Position numbers and translations under genes: made by a program. Shown here piece by piece: positions 33,511 through 43,114 of a DNA stretch of 64,000 nucleotides. This DNA comes from Pseudanabaena sp. M53BS1SP1A06MG (GTDB lineage: Bacteria > Cyanobacteriota > Cyanobacteriia > Pseudanabaenales > Pseudanabaenaceae): contig JADBWH010000074.1 of the NCBI GenBank assembly GCA_020404105.1, positions 24,205 to 88,204 of the forward strand. Reading direction: 5' to 3'. Within the stretch, counting starts at the first letter, position 1. Each line of letters opens with the position of its first letter. The notes under the pieces are model-generated. The model worked only from the letters and a program-made list of their open reading frames with translations, was not told the DNA's origin and ran no database searches.

Positions 33511-34953
33511 ATGGATATCCTATCAAATACCGTCGCACTGTCACGAATGCAATTTGCATTAACCGCCATTTTTCATATGCTCTGGCCAGTTCTGACTACA
33601 GGCATGGCAATCTATCTCGTCATTGTCGAAGGAGTATGGCTGAAAACTCGTAATCCTGATTACTACCGCCACGCCCGCTTCTGGTCAAAGTTATACGTTC
33701 TTAACTTCGGGATTGGCGTTGCTTCAGGGCTCCCAATGGAATTTCAATTTGGGACAAACTGGGCTCCATTTTCGGAAGCAGTAGGTGATTTCTTTGGCAG
33801 CATTCTCGGATTTGAAGGCGCAATGGCTTTCATGCTCGAAGCAGGATTCTTAGGGATTATGTTATTTGGCTGGGAGCGCGTAAATCCAGCAATTCACTAC
33901 CTCGCCACGATTATGGTTGCCTTTGGTGCAAACCTATCTACCTTTTGGATTTTAGTCGCTAACTCTTGGCTACAAACCCCATCGGGCGGTGAGATGGTCA
34001 ATGGCAAGTTTATTGTCAGTGACTACTTTCAGGCGATCGCCAATCCCTTTATGCTGAAAAGCGTATCGCATATGTTCTTTGCTACCCTCGAAACATCATT
34101 ATTCGTAATCGGCGGTATTAGCGCTTGGTATATTCTCAACAATCGTCATCAAGCTTTTTTTACCAAATCGCTCAAAATTGTCCTAGCCGCTGCGATCGCT
34201 GTTACGCCTGTGCAGATTTACATCGGACACCTCAGTGCCGAACAAGTAGCCCAATATCAACCAACGAAACTGGCGGCGATGGAAGCCAAATGGGAAACTA
34301 GTCCTGCGGGACAGCCTGCGGATTGGAGTCTATTGGCAATTCCAGACGAAAAGACTCAAAGCAACAAATGGGAAATTACGATTCCCAACGGGCTTGGCTA
34401 TGTTTTAGAATTTCAAAAGAACTTAACCTCACCCGTTCTCGGCTTAAAGGAATGGAAATATAGCGATCGCCCTCACATGGTGGGCTTGATCTATTACGCT
34501 TTTCGGATCATGAGTGGGATTGGCTTTTTCCTAGCAGGACTAATGCTCTGGAGTGCCTTGCAATGGTTATTAGGCAATCTCTCTGCGGAAAAAATTGCTA
34601 AGCAAAAATGGCTCCTCCGCACTTGGATTTTTGCTGCACCATTAGGTTATATCGCCGTAGAGTCGGGCTGGATTGTCCGATGTGTGGGACGGCAACCTTG
34701 GACAATGTATGGTCAGATTCGCACGGCTGATGCAGCTTCCAATGTTCCCGCAGGAAATGTGTTAACTTCATTATCCCTATTTGCGGTGGTTTATTCGATC
34801 CTATTAGTTGCCACACTGTACTTTGGCAGCAGAATCATTCGTCATGGTCCGAATTTGGATATACCCATCCCAGGGCTAGACAACAAACTAGCGATCAATA
34901 TGGAACCCGCGACATTCATTCCCGATCAACGTCCAGCAGAAACTCAATTGTAA
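33511..34953 (+). CDS. cydA: Cytochrome bd oxidase subunit I
   Basis: 480 residues. Haem b595/d region FALTAIFHMLWPVLTTGMAI with the conserved histidine, the quinol loop with KWEITIPNGLGYVLEF, and GRQPW (near residue 394) are diagnostic. The quinol loop is short, as in the cyanide-insensitive or non-E. coli type. It oxidises quinol and reduces O2 with high affinity and is sulfide resistant, so it fits the sulfide island. A perfect hairpin lies between it and cydB. Confidence 0.93.
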   Translation: MDILSNTVALSRMQFALTAIFHMLWPVLTTGMAIYLVIVEGVWLKTRNPDYYRHARFWSKLYVLNFGIGVASGLPMEFQFGTNWAPFSEAVGDFFGSILGFEGAMAFMLEAGFLGIMLFGWERVNPAIHYLATIMVAFGANLSTFWILVANSWLQTPSGGEMVNGKFIVSDYFQAIANPFMLKSVSHMFFATLETSLFVIGGISAWYILNNRHQAFFTKSLKIVLAAAIAVTPVQIYIGHLSAEQVAQYQPTKLAAMEAKWETSPAGQPADWSLLAIPDEKTQSNKWEITIPNGLGYVLEFQKNLTSPVLGLKEWKYSDRPHMVGLIYYAFRIMSGIGFFLAGLMLWSALQWLLGNLSAEKIAKQKWLLRTWIFAAPLGYIAVESGWIVRCVGRQPWTMYGQIRTADAASNVPAGNVLTSLSLFAVVYSILLVATLYFGSRIIRHGPNLDIPIPGLDNKLAINMEPATFIPDQRPAETQL

Positions 34954-34955
34954 TC

Positions 34956-34992
34956 GAGAAGATAGGCAGCGCAAAGCGCTGCCTATCTTCTC
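34956..34992 (+). terminator. Hairpin between cydA and cydB
   Basis: Perfect 17-bp stem (34956-34972 with 34976-34992) and AAA loop right after the cydA stop. The inner part contains GCAGCGCAAAGCGCTGC, which includes the small palindrome seen at 6735-6749 and 50679-50693. It may attenuate cydB or stabilise cydA mRNA. Confidence 0.65.
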
Positions 34993-35046
34993 ATATGGCA
35001 AGGTTTTCAAAATTTTGAGTATGTGACTAATTCCTAGGTAAATTTC

Positions 35047-36060
35047 ATGGAAGCATTAAAAGATTTTCTGCCTCAAGTTTGGTTTGTGATTCTGGCTTTA
35101 TTCTTATTCCTATACGTCATGCTGGATGGCTTCGATCTTGGTGTGGGCATCCTCTCTCTAACTAGTTCTGACGAAGAACGTCGTGGGATTTTGATGACTA
35201 GCCTCGGCAATATTTGGGATGCTAATGAAACTTGGCTAGTGATCATGGGAGGTGCATTATTTGGTGCATTTCCCCTCGCCTACGGCACGATTCTCAGTGC
35301 CTTATACATTCCCATCTTCATCATGATTTTCGGGCTGATTTTTCGCGCCGTTGCCTTTGAATTTCGCGAACATTCCAGCAATAAAACATTTTGGAATTTT
35401 GCCTTTGGTGCTGGCAGTTTTATCGCGGCTCTCGGACAAGGCTTTGCTCTCGGTAGCGTCATAGCAGGGATTAAAGTTGATGCGTCTGGACATTTCATTG
35501 GTTCGACTTGGGATTGGCTCGATTGGCGATCGCTCTTGGTTGCCCTCACCCTGATCCAAGGATATGTGCTGATTGGTTCTACTTACTTAATTCTGAAAAC
35601 CGAAGGAGAATTACAAAAGACCCATTTTAAAACCGCAAAACTTGCCGCAATTACCACCTTCATCGGCGCAATTTTGATCACGATCGCCACGCCTGTAGTT
35701 TATGAAACTCTAAGAACAAAACTATTTAGCGCTCCCTTGGTATATGTTTTTGCGGTGATTCCCATTATCGGCGTGTGGTTAATTTGGAATCTATTAAACA
35801 GCCTCAATCGTGAGCAGGAAAACACTCCATTTGTCTGGACGATTCTGCTGTTTCTGCTGACTTTTGTTGGTCTAGGATTAATCGTATTTCCTTACATTAT
35901 TCCCAATCAGATCACCATTTATCAAGCCGCTGCCGCGCCCAGCGCTCTTGTGTTTATGCTCACTTTTATCGGTGTTCTCATTCCGATCATGCTATTTTAC
36001 AACATCTACAACTATGTCGTATTTCGAGGCAAAGTTGTAGGTAGTGCCTATGGCGATTAA
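35047..36060 (+). CDS. cydB: Cytochrome bd oxidase subunit II
   Basis: 337 residues with eight or so helices; FLYVMLDGFDLGVGIL at the N-terminus and GNIWDANETWLVIMGGALFGAFP are the CydB signatures. Partner of CydA encoded 93 bp upstream. No small CydX-type frame was noticed. Complete. Confidence 0.92.
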   Translation: MEALKDFLPQVWFVILALFLFLYVMLDGFDLGVGILSLTSSDEERRGILMTSLGNIWDANETWLVIMGGALFGAFPLAYGTILSALYIPIFIMIFGLIFRAVAFEFREHSSNKTFWNFAFGAGSFIAALGQGFALGSVIAGIKVDASGHFIGSTWDWLDWRSLLVALTLIQGYVLIGSTYLILKTEGELQKTHFKTAKLAAITTFIGAILITIATPVVYETLRTKLFSAPLVYVFAVIPIIGVWLIWNLLNSLNREQENTPFVWTILLFLLTFVGLGLIVFPYIIPNQITIYQAAAAPSALVFMLTFIGVLIPIMLFYNIYNYVVFRGKVVGSAYGD

Positions 36061-36259
36061 GCAGTTGTATTGACGATTGGGAGCAAGAGGACTGGAAAAC
36101 ATAAACCAGTAGGTCAAAAGTACAGCGCCAAGTGTTGTAGCAGATTAACTTTACTACTTGCTCCCCTAATCATCACAAGTCATCATTGTGTTGGTTATAT
36201 CTCAGGAAAGGGTAATTCTTGCATTAGTGCGATCGCCTAAATTTAACATCAAGTCCCCT

Positions 36260-37492
36260 ATGAAAAATCTAGTTTTGATTGGTGGCGGACATAGCCATGC
36301 GATCGCCTTGCGATTATTAGGTATCTATCCCTTAGCCACAGATATCCGTCTTACCCTAATCACTGATGTCGCAAACGCCCCCTATTCTGGAATGTTGCCT
36401 GGACACATTCTTGGCTATTACAGTTTTCAAGAATGTCATATTGATTTAGTGAATCTTGCTAAGTTCGCTCAGGCTGACTTAATTGTAGATCGAGCCATCA
36501 ATTTGGATTTAGCTCATAAACAAGTGCTATGTCAAAACCATGCCCCAATTGACTTTGATTGGTTATCGATTGATATTGGCAGTACCCCTGACTCATCGGC
36601 GATTGTCGGGGTCGATCAATATACGATCGCCGCCAAACCCGTACCTCAGTTTTTGACCCATTGGCAACAGTTCTTAACATCCTTAGAAAGCGCTCAAGCG
36701 ATGCCAACCGATCGCCCGTTACGGATCGGCATTGTTGGCGGCGGCACTGGTGGAGTTGAATTAGCTTTCACAATTAAGTCACGCATAGAAGCCATTCTGC
36801 AATCGCAAGGATTATCGCCCATGGTTCTAGGAACTCAGTTACTAGAAATTCATTTGTTTCATCGACAAGCAACCCTAATGACGGGCTCTCCTCCAAATGT
36901 AGGAAAACGCTTTGAACAAATTCTACTTAACCAAGGAATTTATGTACATCTAAGCGAAACTGTAAATTTCGTCAAACCTGATTCTGACAATCAATCCGAG
37001 CAATATCCTCTACAAACTCCAAAAATAATCGGCTGCGAATCAGGATTCACATTACTATGCGATCGCATTTTTTGGCTCACTAATGCTATGGCTCCATCTT
37101 GGATTCGTGACTCAGGTTTAACCACTGACCAGAAAGACTTTATCCTCATTAACAATAAACTGCAATCTATTTCCCATCCCTACATTTTTGCCACAGGAGA
37201 TATTGCTTCTAGTATTAGCCATCCCAGACCCAAAGCAGGAGTCTTCGCAGTACATCAAGGCAAACCTCTATTTAAAAATTTACAGCGCATATCATCAGGT
37301 CAACCACTACTTCCTTTTTATCCCCAAAAGCATCATCTTTCGCTAATCGGCACTGGATATAAAATAGAATCTAGCGAAAAATATTTACAAGCGATGATCG
37401 CTTGGGGCGGACTATGTTTTGGTCCATCAAAACTACTCTGGTTTTGGAAAGAATCCATTGATCGTCAGTTTATGCAGCAATTTCGAGGATGA
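36260..37492 (+). CDS. FAD/NAD(P)-dependent oxidoreductase (SelD-N-terminal or NDH-2-like)
   Basis: 410 residues from the ATG at 36260 (MKNLVLIGGGHSHAIALRLL); the frame is open upstream but without a good start. GGGHSHA, APYSGMLPGHILGYYS, a second nucleotide fold at IGIVGGGTGGVELAF and ATGDIASS define the pyridine-nucleotide oxidoreductase family that in many cyanobacteria is fused to selenophosphate synthetase; here it stands alone. It may feed quinones from NAD(P)H. Last gene before the recombinase module. Confidence 0.8.
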   Translation: MKNLVLIGGGHSHAIALRLLGIYPLATDIRLTLITDVANAPYSGMLPGHILGYYSFQECHIDLVNLAKFAQADLIVDRAINLDLAHKQVLCQNHAPIDFDWLSIDIGSTPDSSAIVGVDQYTIAAKPVPQFLTHWQQFLTSLESAQAMPTDRPLRIGIVGGGTGGVELAFTIKSRIEAILQSQGLSPMVLGTQLLEIHLFHRQATLMTGSPPNVGKRFEQILLNQGIYVHLSETVNFVKPDSDNQSEQYPLQTPKIIGCESGFTLLCDRIFWLTNAMAPSWIRDSGLTTDQKDFILINNKLQSISHPYIFATGDIASSISHPRPKAGVFAVHQGKPLFKNLQRISSGQPLLPFYPQKHHLSLIGTGYKIESSEKYLQAMIAWGGLCFGPSKLLWFWKESIDRQFMQQFRG

Positions 37493-37593
37493 AATCACTG
37501 ATATAGTCAAAAATCTGCAAGATAGCCGTTAAAGCTTTGCCCAGACTAGTTTTCAGAAACTATTTTAGATTTGTAGTCAATACCACAACTTCT

Positions 37594-38535
37594 CTAATCC
37601 AACTTTTCCGATGCTTTCAAAAAAGCACGTTTCGCCGCAATCTTATTCTTACGATTGGTATAACGCCTAAAACTCCTGACATCCCTATGCCTTGTCAACT
37701 CCATCGCCAAAGAAGGATCTAACTCATACTTCACAATCAAATTCGTGGCAAACGTATGCCTGCCCCGATGCGAATGTAAATCAATCCCCGTCTTCTTTGC
37801 CAGATCGTCCATCACATGACGAATACCCCAATATGTCAACCGCTTACCCTGACTACGATTAGAGCAAGACACAAACAAAGCACTATCAGGCAATAACTCG
37901 ACCTCTTGCGCCCTCCTCCAATCCAAATAAGCATCTAAATCTTGAATACCCAACTTCGTCAAAGGCACTTCTCCCTTACTATCCCACTTCGCCTCCTTAA
38001 TCACCAATTCCCCATTCACATAATCCTCAATATTCAGACGACAAACCTCCTCCGCCCGCAACCCATGCAATAAAATCGAAAACAAAGCCCGATCGCGTAA
38101 CATCACTTTACTCAACTCAATCGCTTCATAAATCCGCAACACCTCCTCATCTTCCAAATCTTTAGCCACAGGGTCAGGCAATCTCTCTTGCTGAATTCCA
38201 ATTGTCGGATCAGCTGTTACATATTCTGATAGCAACATCCAACGATAAAACGATTTCAGAGTCCGTAATACCCGATTCACCGAACTCAACGCCAACTCAC
38301 GCTCTTTCAGTAAAAAAGTTTTGAACTGCGTTACTTTGCGACGACTAACATCTACCCAAGCTAGATTGCACCAATCCATAAATATCCGCAAGTCCGCTTG
38401 ATAAGCCTTACAACTTTTGGGCTGCAAAGACCTTGATGCTAAAAATTCATCAACCCTTGCTTGGCGTAAGTCTGTAATAGCGATCGCTTTGGGCGGTTCA
38501 CTGTAAACAACTAAAATTGGCTCTGGTATTGGCAT
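37594..38535 (-). CDS. Tyrosine recombinase, copy 1
   Basis: 313 residues, XerC/D type. N-terminal SAM-like DNA-binding domain (about 25-115), catalytic domain with Arg in GLRAEEVCRL, HSHRGRHTF (HxxR), HRDVRSFRRYT with the final His and the nucleophile Tyr. About 94 percent identical to copy 2 (40324-41265) by my residue comparison (about 20 differences in 313), but inverted. Twelve bases after the AAA ATPase gene, so they form an operon. Similarity to copy 2 ends close to the gene borders. Confidence 0.9.
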   Translation of the reverse strand: MPIPEPILVVYSEPPKAIAITDLRQARVDEFLASRSLQPKSCKAYQADLRIFMDWCNLAWVDVSRRKVTQFKTFLLKERELALSSVNRVLRTLKSFYRWMLLSEYVTADPTIGIQQERLPDPVAKDLEDEEVLRIYEAIELSKVMLRDRALFSILLHGLRAEEVCRLNIEDYVNGELVIKEAKWDSKGEVPLTKLGIQDLDAYLDWRRAQEVELLPDSALFVSCSNRSQGKRLTYWGIRHVMDDLAKKTGIDLHSHRGRHTFATNLIVKYELDPSLAMELTRHRDVRSFRRYTNRKNKIAAKRAFLKASEKLD

Positions 38536-38547
38536 AGCAAGCAGTCT

Positions 38548-40092
38548 TTAGCCTCGAATTACAATTATTTCCCGACCTGCGGGACTGATGACATTCTCAG
38601 TAGTAGTCCGATCGCTTAGCGGTGGCAATCCAGAACGGCGATCAAAGATCACCAACCAACCTGTATCCAAACTCAATCCCGATAAATATTTATCCAACTG
38701 CGACAATCCTTCCTTGAGTGGATTAGATCTGCGATCACGCCATACCTTTAACTCCATCCCCAAAGTCACTTTGCCATAGCGAAGACAAATATCCATCTTC
38801 CCCGAACCGATCGCATATTCTCTCTCCAATGTGCCGCCACCATTAACCACTCGATGGAGAAAAGCCATCAGCACTAGATGTGGTGCAATTTCTGGGTAGG
38901 GTGTACTTCCAAATAAAGGTTCCCCATGTTGCCGCCAGAATAGTAAGAACGCTTCCAACAAGCGATCAGGCAAAAATTCTCCTTGCTCGTTTAGCCAGAT
39001 TGGTTGAACATATCCTATTGACGCAGTTGTTACATAAGCAAGCACTCTTGGTATGACTTCCTGATAAATAGGATTAGCAATAGTCAAACCATTTTGATTG
39101 GTACAAAGTCCCAAATCTAAAACGTAGCGAATATCATCCTGTGGCACATCGGGGAGTTCCTGCCCAGCCAAAATAGGCTGAATCACTGCTCTGACTCGAT
39201 CTTCTCTCAATCTCTCGGCAAGGCTATCCAGATGTGTATCTTGTCTCTTAATCAGTATTTCCTTCGCTTGATTCACTAACTCAACTGTAATTGGAATAGA
39301 TGGATCTTTCGTAATATATTCCACAATTTCCTTTGCGATCGCATTGACTAGCCAAGGTTGACCCTGTGTCAAGTGAAAAGCTAAATCAATCGCTTCTGGT
39401 GTAAATATCTGTCCTGTTGCTTCTGTATGTTGCTGATAGAGCTTTCTCACATCCTCAAGGGTAAAGTTACTCAAAGTAAAAGAACGTACTTTGATGTTAA
39501 AAGGACTAGAGGTATTTAGGCGATCGCTTCCCCCTGATGCGTATTTATAATCCCGCACATCACGCATACCAACTAGGGCAACTGACTGCGGAAATCCCTG
39601 TGGACGACGCGGAAATCCAGATCGAATTTGTCGCAGCACTGAAACTAAAGTCTCATCACTCAGTGCATCAATTTCATCCAAAAACACGGCTAGAGGACGC
39701 GATGATTCTTGTGACCATGCTGCCAAAAAAGCACCGATTTGACGACCTGATTCTCCTAAAATTCCGTGACTTGGCTGTAACTCTGGGGGCAAATAAAATC
39801 TAATCGCATCCTGCCACTCATCTAATATGGCTCTCTCAGCCAACTCAGGATCGTGAGAAAACACAGCCCCAACTTCTAGGGATAGCATCACCGACGTATA
39901 CTTACCACTTGCAGTTAATTCCTGTGCGAGAGTGATCATTGCTGTCGTCTTACCCACCTGCCTTGGCGCATGGAGTACGAAGTAATTTTCCTGAGCAATT
40001 AGTTGTTTAATTTCAGGCAAGCGCTCTGTAGCTGACAGCATGTAGTGAATGTCAGCCTTACAAGGACCAGCGATATTAAACCATTTTTGCAT
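38548..40092 (-). CDS. AAA ATPase with C-terminal PD-(D/E)XK-like nuclease domain
   Basis: 514 residues. Walker A APRQVGKTTAM (near 42-52), Walker B LAVFLDEIDAL (near 134), a winged-helix-like middle, and a C-terminal block DICLRYGKVTLGMELKVWRD (near 435-455) with the E-x-K of a PD-(D/E)XK nuclease fold. Proteins of this AAA-nuclease form are common in cyanobacteria and archaea, of unclear role, sometimes mobile. Located between two inverted recombinases, it is the segment that inversion would flip. Confidence 0.8.
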   Translation of the reverse strand: MQKWFNIAGPCKADIHYMLSATERLPEIKQLIAQENYFVLHAPRQVGKTTAMITLAQELTASGKYTSVMLSLEVGAVFSHDPELAERAILDEWQDAIRFYLPPELQPSHGILGESGRQIGAFLAAWSQESSRPLAVFLDEIDALSDETLVSVLRQIRSGFPRRPQGFPQSVALVGMRDVRDYKYASGGSDRLNTSSPFNIKVRSFTLSNFTLEDVRKLYQQHTEATGQIFTPEAIDLAFHLTQGQPWLVNAIAKEIVEYITKDPSIPITVELVNQAKEILIKRQDTHLDSLAERLREDRVRAVIQPILAGQELPDVPQDDIRYVLDLGLCTNQNGLTIANPIYQEVIPRVLAYVTTASIGYVQPIWLNEQGEFLPDRLLEAFLLFWRQHGEPLFGSTPYPEIAPHLVLMAFLHRVVNGGGTLEREYAIGSGKMDICLRYGKVTLGMELKVWRDRRSNPLKEGLSQLDKYLSGLSLDTGWLVIFDRRSGLPPLSDRTTTENVISPAGREIIVIRG

Positions 40093-40323
40093 AATGACAA
40101 CTAACTAACGGGCAGATACCCCTTCAATATATAACAACGCGCCAAACAAAGTCCTCAAACCTTGAAAACACGTTGACTGTACTGAGTATAAATACTCATT
40201 CACATAAATTTAATGGCAAATAATTGATGATTATTTGCTCTAAGATATTCCTAAGACAAGTTGAGCTTTCGATCTTGAAACCGATCGCTTTTTTCACATC
40301 TTCTAACTACACTTGATACTGCT

Positions 40324-41265
40324 ATGTCGATTCCAGAGCCAATTTTAGTTGTTTACGGCGAACCGCCTAAAGCGATCGCTACTACAGACTTACGCCAAGC
40401 GAGGGTTGATGAATTTTTAGCATCAAGATCTTTACAGCCGAAGAGTCGTAAGGCTTATCAAGCGGACTTGCGAACATTTATGGATTGGTGCGATCTGGCT
40501 TGGGTAGATGTGAGTCGGCGCAAAGTGACACAGTTTAAAACTTTTTTGCTGAAAGAACGTGAGTTGGCGCTGAGTTCGGTAAATCGGGTGTTGCGGACTT
40601 TGAAATCGTTTTATCGGTGGATGTTGCTCTCGGAATATGTGGTTGCTGATCCGACCATTGGCATTCAGCAGGAGCGATTGCCCGATCCTGTGGCTAAGGA
40701 TTTGGAGAATGAGGAGGTGCTGCGGATTTATGAGGCGATCTCGTTAGGTAAGGTGATGTTGCGCGATCGGGCGTTGTTTTCAGTGTTGTTGCATGGGTTG
40801 CGTGCGGAGGAAGTCTGTCGCCTCAATGTTGAGGATTATGTGAATGGGGAACTGGCGATTAAGGAGGCGAAGTGGGATAGTAAGGGAGAAGTGCCATTAA
40901 CTAAACTGGGGATTCAGGATTTGGATGCTTATTTGGATTGGAGGGGAGAGCAAGAAGGGGAGTTATTGCCTGATAGTGCTTTGTTTGTGTCTTGCTCTAA
41001 TCGTAGTCAAGGTAAGCGGTTGAGCTATTGGGGGATTCGGCATGTGATGGATGATTTGGCTGAGAAGACAGGGATTGATTTGCATTCGCATCGGGGTAGA
41101 CATACGTTTGCGACGAATTTGATTGTGAAGTATGAGTTAGATCCTTCTTTGGCGATGGAGTTGACAAGACATCGGGATGTGAGAAGTTTTAGGCGTTATA
41201 CCAATCGCAAAAATAAGATTGCGGCGAAACGGGCTTTTTTGAAGGCGGCAGAAAAGTTGGAGTAA
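40324..41265 (+). CDS. Tyrosine recombinase, copy 2
   Basis: 313 residues, same architecture and catalytic residues as copy 1 (R, HxxR, H and Y all present). Opposite strand, so the two genes are outward-pointing arms around the AAA gene. Differences at DNA level are mostly silent, so both copies have been kept under protein-level selection. It has its own 231-bp upstream region and a terminator-like hairpin afterwards. Confidence 0.9.
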   Translation: MSIPEPILVVYGEPPKAIATTDLRQARVDEFLASRSLQPKSRKAYQADLRTFMDWCDLAWVDVSRRKVTQFKTFLLKERELALSSVNRVLRTLKSFYRWMLLSEYVVADPTIGIQQERLPDPVAKDLENEEVLRIYEAISLGKVMLRDRALFSVLLHGLRAEEVCRLNVEDYVNGELAIKEAKWDSKGEVPLTKLGIQDLDAYLDWRGEQEGELLPDSALFVSCSNRSQGKRLSYWGIRHVMDDLAEKTGIDLHSHRGRHTFATNLIVKYELDPSLAMELTRHRDVRSFRRYTNRKNKIAAKRAFLKAAEKLE

Positions 41266-41399
41266 TTGATGGGGATGATTATTGCTAAAGCCCGATCGCC
41301 TTATGCCTCGTAAACAAACGTTGCAATTTTTCCCAGTATTCAACAACTTGTTAGAGATGAGATTGCAGACTTAGGTTTCTCCATAGAATAATTGATCCT

Positions 41400-41438
41400 C
41401 AAAAGGTTGAGGTGGGCATAGCCCACCCCAACCTTTTG
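41400..41438 (+). terminator. Hairpin after recombinase copy 2
   Basis: An 18-bp stem with one mismatch (41400-41417 with 41421-41438), ATA loop, followed by GGGATTTTTG. The distance to the recombinase stop is about 135 bp. The remaining spacer to 41600 holds no recognised gene. Confidence 0.6.
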
Positions 41439-41600
41439 GGATTTTTGTTGGATCATTTATTTTTTGGAAGTCCCTTATGTTTCTTAAATGCACGAATCGT
41501 TGTCGTACTCCGTATTCACGTCTATATGTAAGTTATAAAAAATAGAATTACATAGGGAAAGCGCTGTCGCTAAAAGTCTGTGAAGATTTGAGATGCAAAA

Positions 41601-41837
41601 ATGAACCAAGAAAATTGCCAAATGTCACTGTTTAAAAATAGCAAATGTTATGTAATTGTGAGTTTCAAGCGCTCAATCAAAAAGATAGCATCTAGGCTCA
41701 AAGACCATTATGCTTGCGAAATTCTCGAATGCAATCGAGATGCAGTATCATTCTTGCCTTCAAAAGCTGGAACAATTCAGCAAATGCTGGCAAGTGGAAA
41801 AATACAAGACTGCACTGGACAAAATTTAAAGATATAA
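41601..41837 (+). CDS. Small open reading frame of unknown function
   Basis: 78 codons starting MNQENCQMSLFKNSKCYVIV, with four cysteines and a basic middle. I do not recognise it. A GATTTGAGATG stretch upstream is a weak ribosome site, and a perfect 19-bp hairpin follows at 41889. It could be real, but length and composition alone do not prove it. Confidence 0.35.
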   Translation: MNQENCQMSLFKNSKCYVIVSFKRSIKKIASRLKDHYACEILECNRDAVSFLPSKAGTIQQMLASGKIQDCTGQNLKI

Positions 41838-41888
41838 ATCATTGCAATTGAACCAAGCTTGCCCATTCTATTACATGAGTATGGGTAG

Positions 41889-41928
41889 GCTAATTTTCTA
41901 TCACAAAGGTTTGTGATAGAAAATTAGC
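41889..41928. terminator. 19-bp perfect hairpin
   Basis: Arms 41889-41907 and 41910-41928 are exact reverse complements with a two-base loop. It starts 51 bp after the small frame at 41601-41837. It could be a bidirectional terminator. Confidence 0.6.
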
Positions 41929-42022
41929 AGGAGTTTCGTGACAAATATAAGGAGCAGTCAATATCACCTCATCCACCCGATCCTTGGTATAGCAAACCAT
42001 CAGCAAAATATACTGTTCTCAT

Positions 42023-42346
42023 TGTCTAATTCTCCAAACACTCCGCGATCGCATTCAACTCAGCTATCCCTCGAACTAGGCGATCACGCAAAGCAACGTC
42101 AAGTTTAGGATTCTGCAAGCAACCTCTTGGATAGCGGCTAACCACTTAGTGATCGGGACATGGCTAACGGCTGTGCGTAGTCCCATATTCGTTAGTACTG
42201 CTAGGTGAAAGCCTGTCATGTCTTGACCTCCATAGTTGTAAAAAGCCATCCCATAACTCTAGTTTTTCGGGGGTGTATTCGAGGTATTGATCGAAGGCGA
42301 TTGGAATGCGATCGCTTTGGGTTTCGGGAAATGGTAGTTTATTCAT
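42023..42346 (-). pseudogene. Decayed copy of the small gene at 62506-62826
   Basis: The reverse strand reads MNKLPFPETQSDRIPIAFDQ then EYTPEKLELWDGF before the frame breaks; further DNA such as GCGGCTAACCACTTAGTGAT keeps matching the intact paralogue at 62506-62826 to its end. Several small indels destroy the frame. Same strand as the intact gene, about 20 kb away. Confidence 0.75.
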
Positions 42347-43114
42347 GTTCGTCGTATTGATTGATGAGAGGTTATAAAGCAATTTGGCACAAAATACCGC
42401 GCCTAGTTAATGTATGAAATTGATTATTATTTACTCTAAGATGTTTCTATGACAAGTTGAGGTTTTGAGGCTTAAAGCAATAAGAATAGTAATTATGACC
42501 ATAAGTTTGCTGCTGCTGCTAACTTATGGTGTCAACATCTAGGGCAAGGGACTCTGACACACAGCCAGTCTACATTTCGAGGGTAAATGTCTGATAGGCG
42601 GCATTAGCCATAGCGTATCTCACCATTAACGCTCAGATGTTGTTATGTAGCTGCCCAATACACCAGACCTGTTGGGTAATAAGCTCAAAAAGTCTTGCAT
42701 TCCAGTCTAGACAAGGCTTTCAAACATTTTAGCCTAAGAGTCTTGAAAACTTCTCTGAGTAAGGGTTTTAGCGATTTTATTTATTATTTCCCAACAGGTC
42801 TACCATGTTGTGAGTCTTTTGACAGACAATCCTCATTCTCCGACAGGCTGCAAGGCAGAATTTGATTAGGGCTGAGTGGTCAAATTAATGATGGGAGGCA
42901 AATCCAAGGGCGACAGGAAGATAAGATACTCCTGGTTAAGACTTTTGGCAGCTTCTAGAGTTTACGATTTTCGGCAAGCTTATGCTTATAATTTAAAACT
43001 TTCAGCAACCTTATACTTCCATCTAGGCTATAGTTATGACACTAACAGAATTTACATAGCGTTCAACTACCGAGCCTATACTTACTAAGTAAATAAGTCG
43101 TTACAAGAGGATAA
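42347..43114. other. Intergenic region upstream of the GHKL pair
   Basis: About 770 bp with no convincing gene; a 70-codon frame at 42876-43088 looks fortuitous. It contains a miniature element at 42665-42801 and the promoter region of the GHKL genes. No clear -35/-10 pair stood out. Confidence 0.5.
42665..42801. mobile_element. Candidate miniature inverted-repeat element (137 bp)
   Basis: AGACCTGTTGGGTAATAA (42665-42682) and TTATTTCCCAACAGGTCT (42784-42801) are inverted repeats with one mismatch that enclose about 100 bp of noncoding sequence. ACC borders it on both sides, a possible short target duplication. Size and ends fit a non-autonomous element; the parent transposon is not in the window. 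Confidence 0.55.

Noticed and set aside
41889..41928. Hairpin and neighbouring repeats as a CRISPR array
   Set aside because: Single palindromes only, no regularly spaced direct repeats and no cas genes in the window.
42876..43088. 70-codon open frame upstream of the GHKL genes
   Set aside because: No ribosome site, odd aromatic-rich composition and no recognised family; probably chance.
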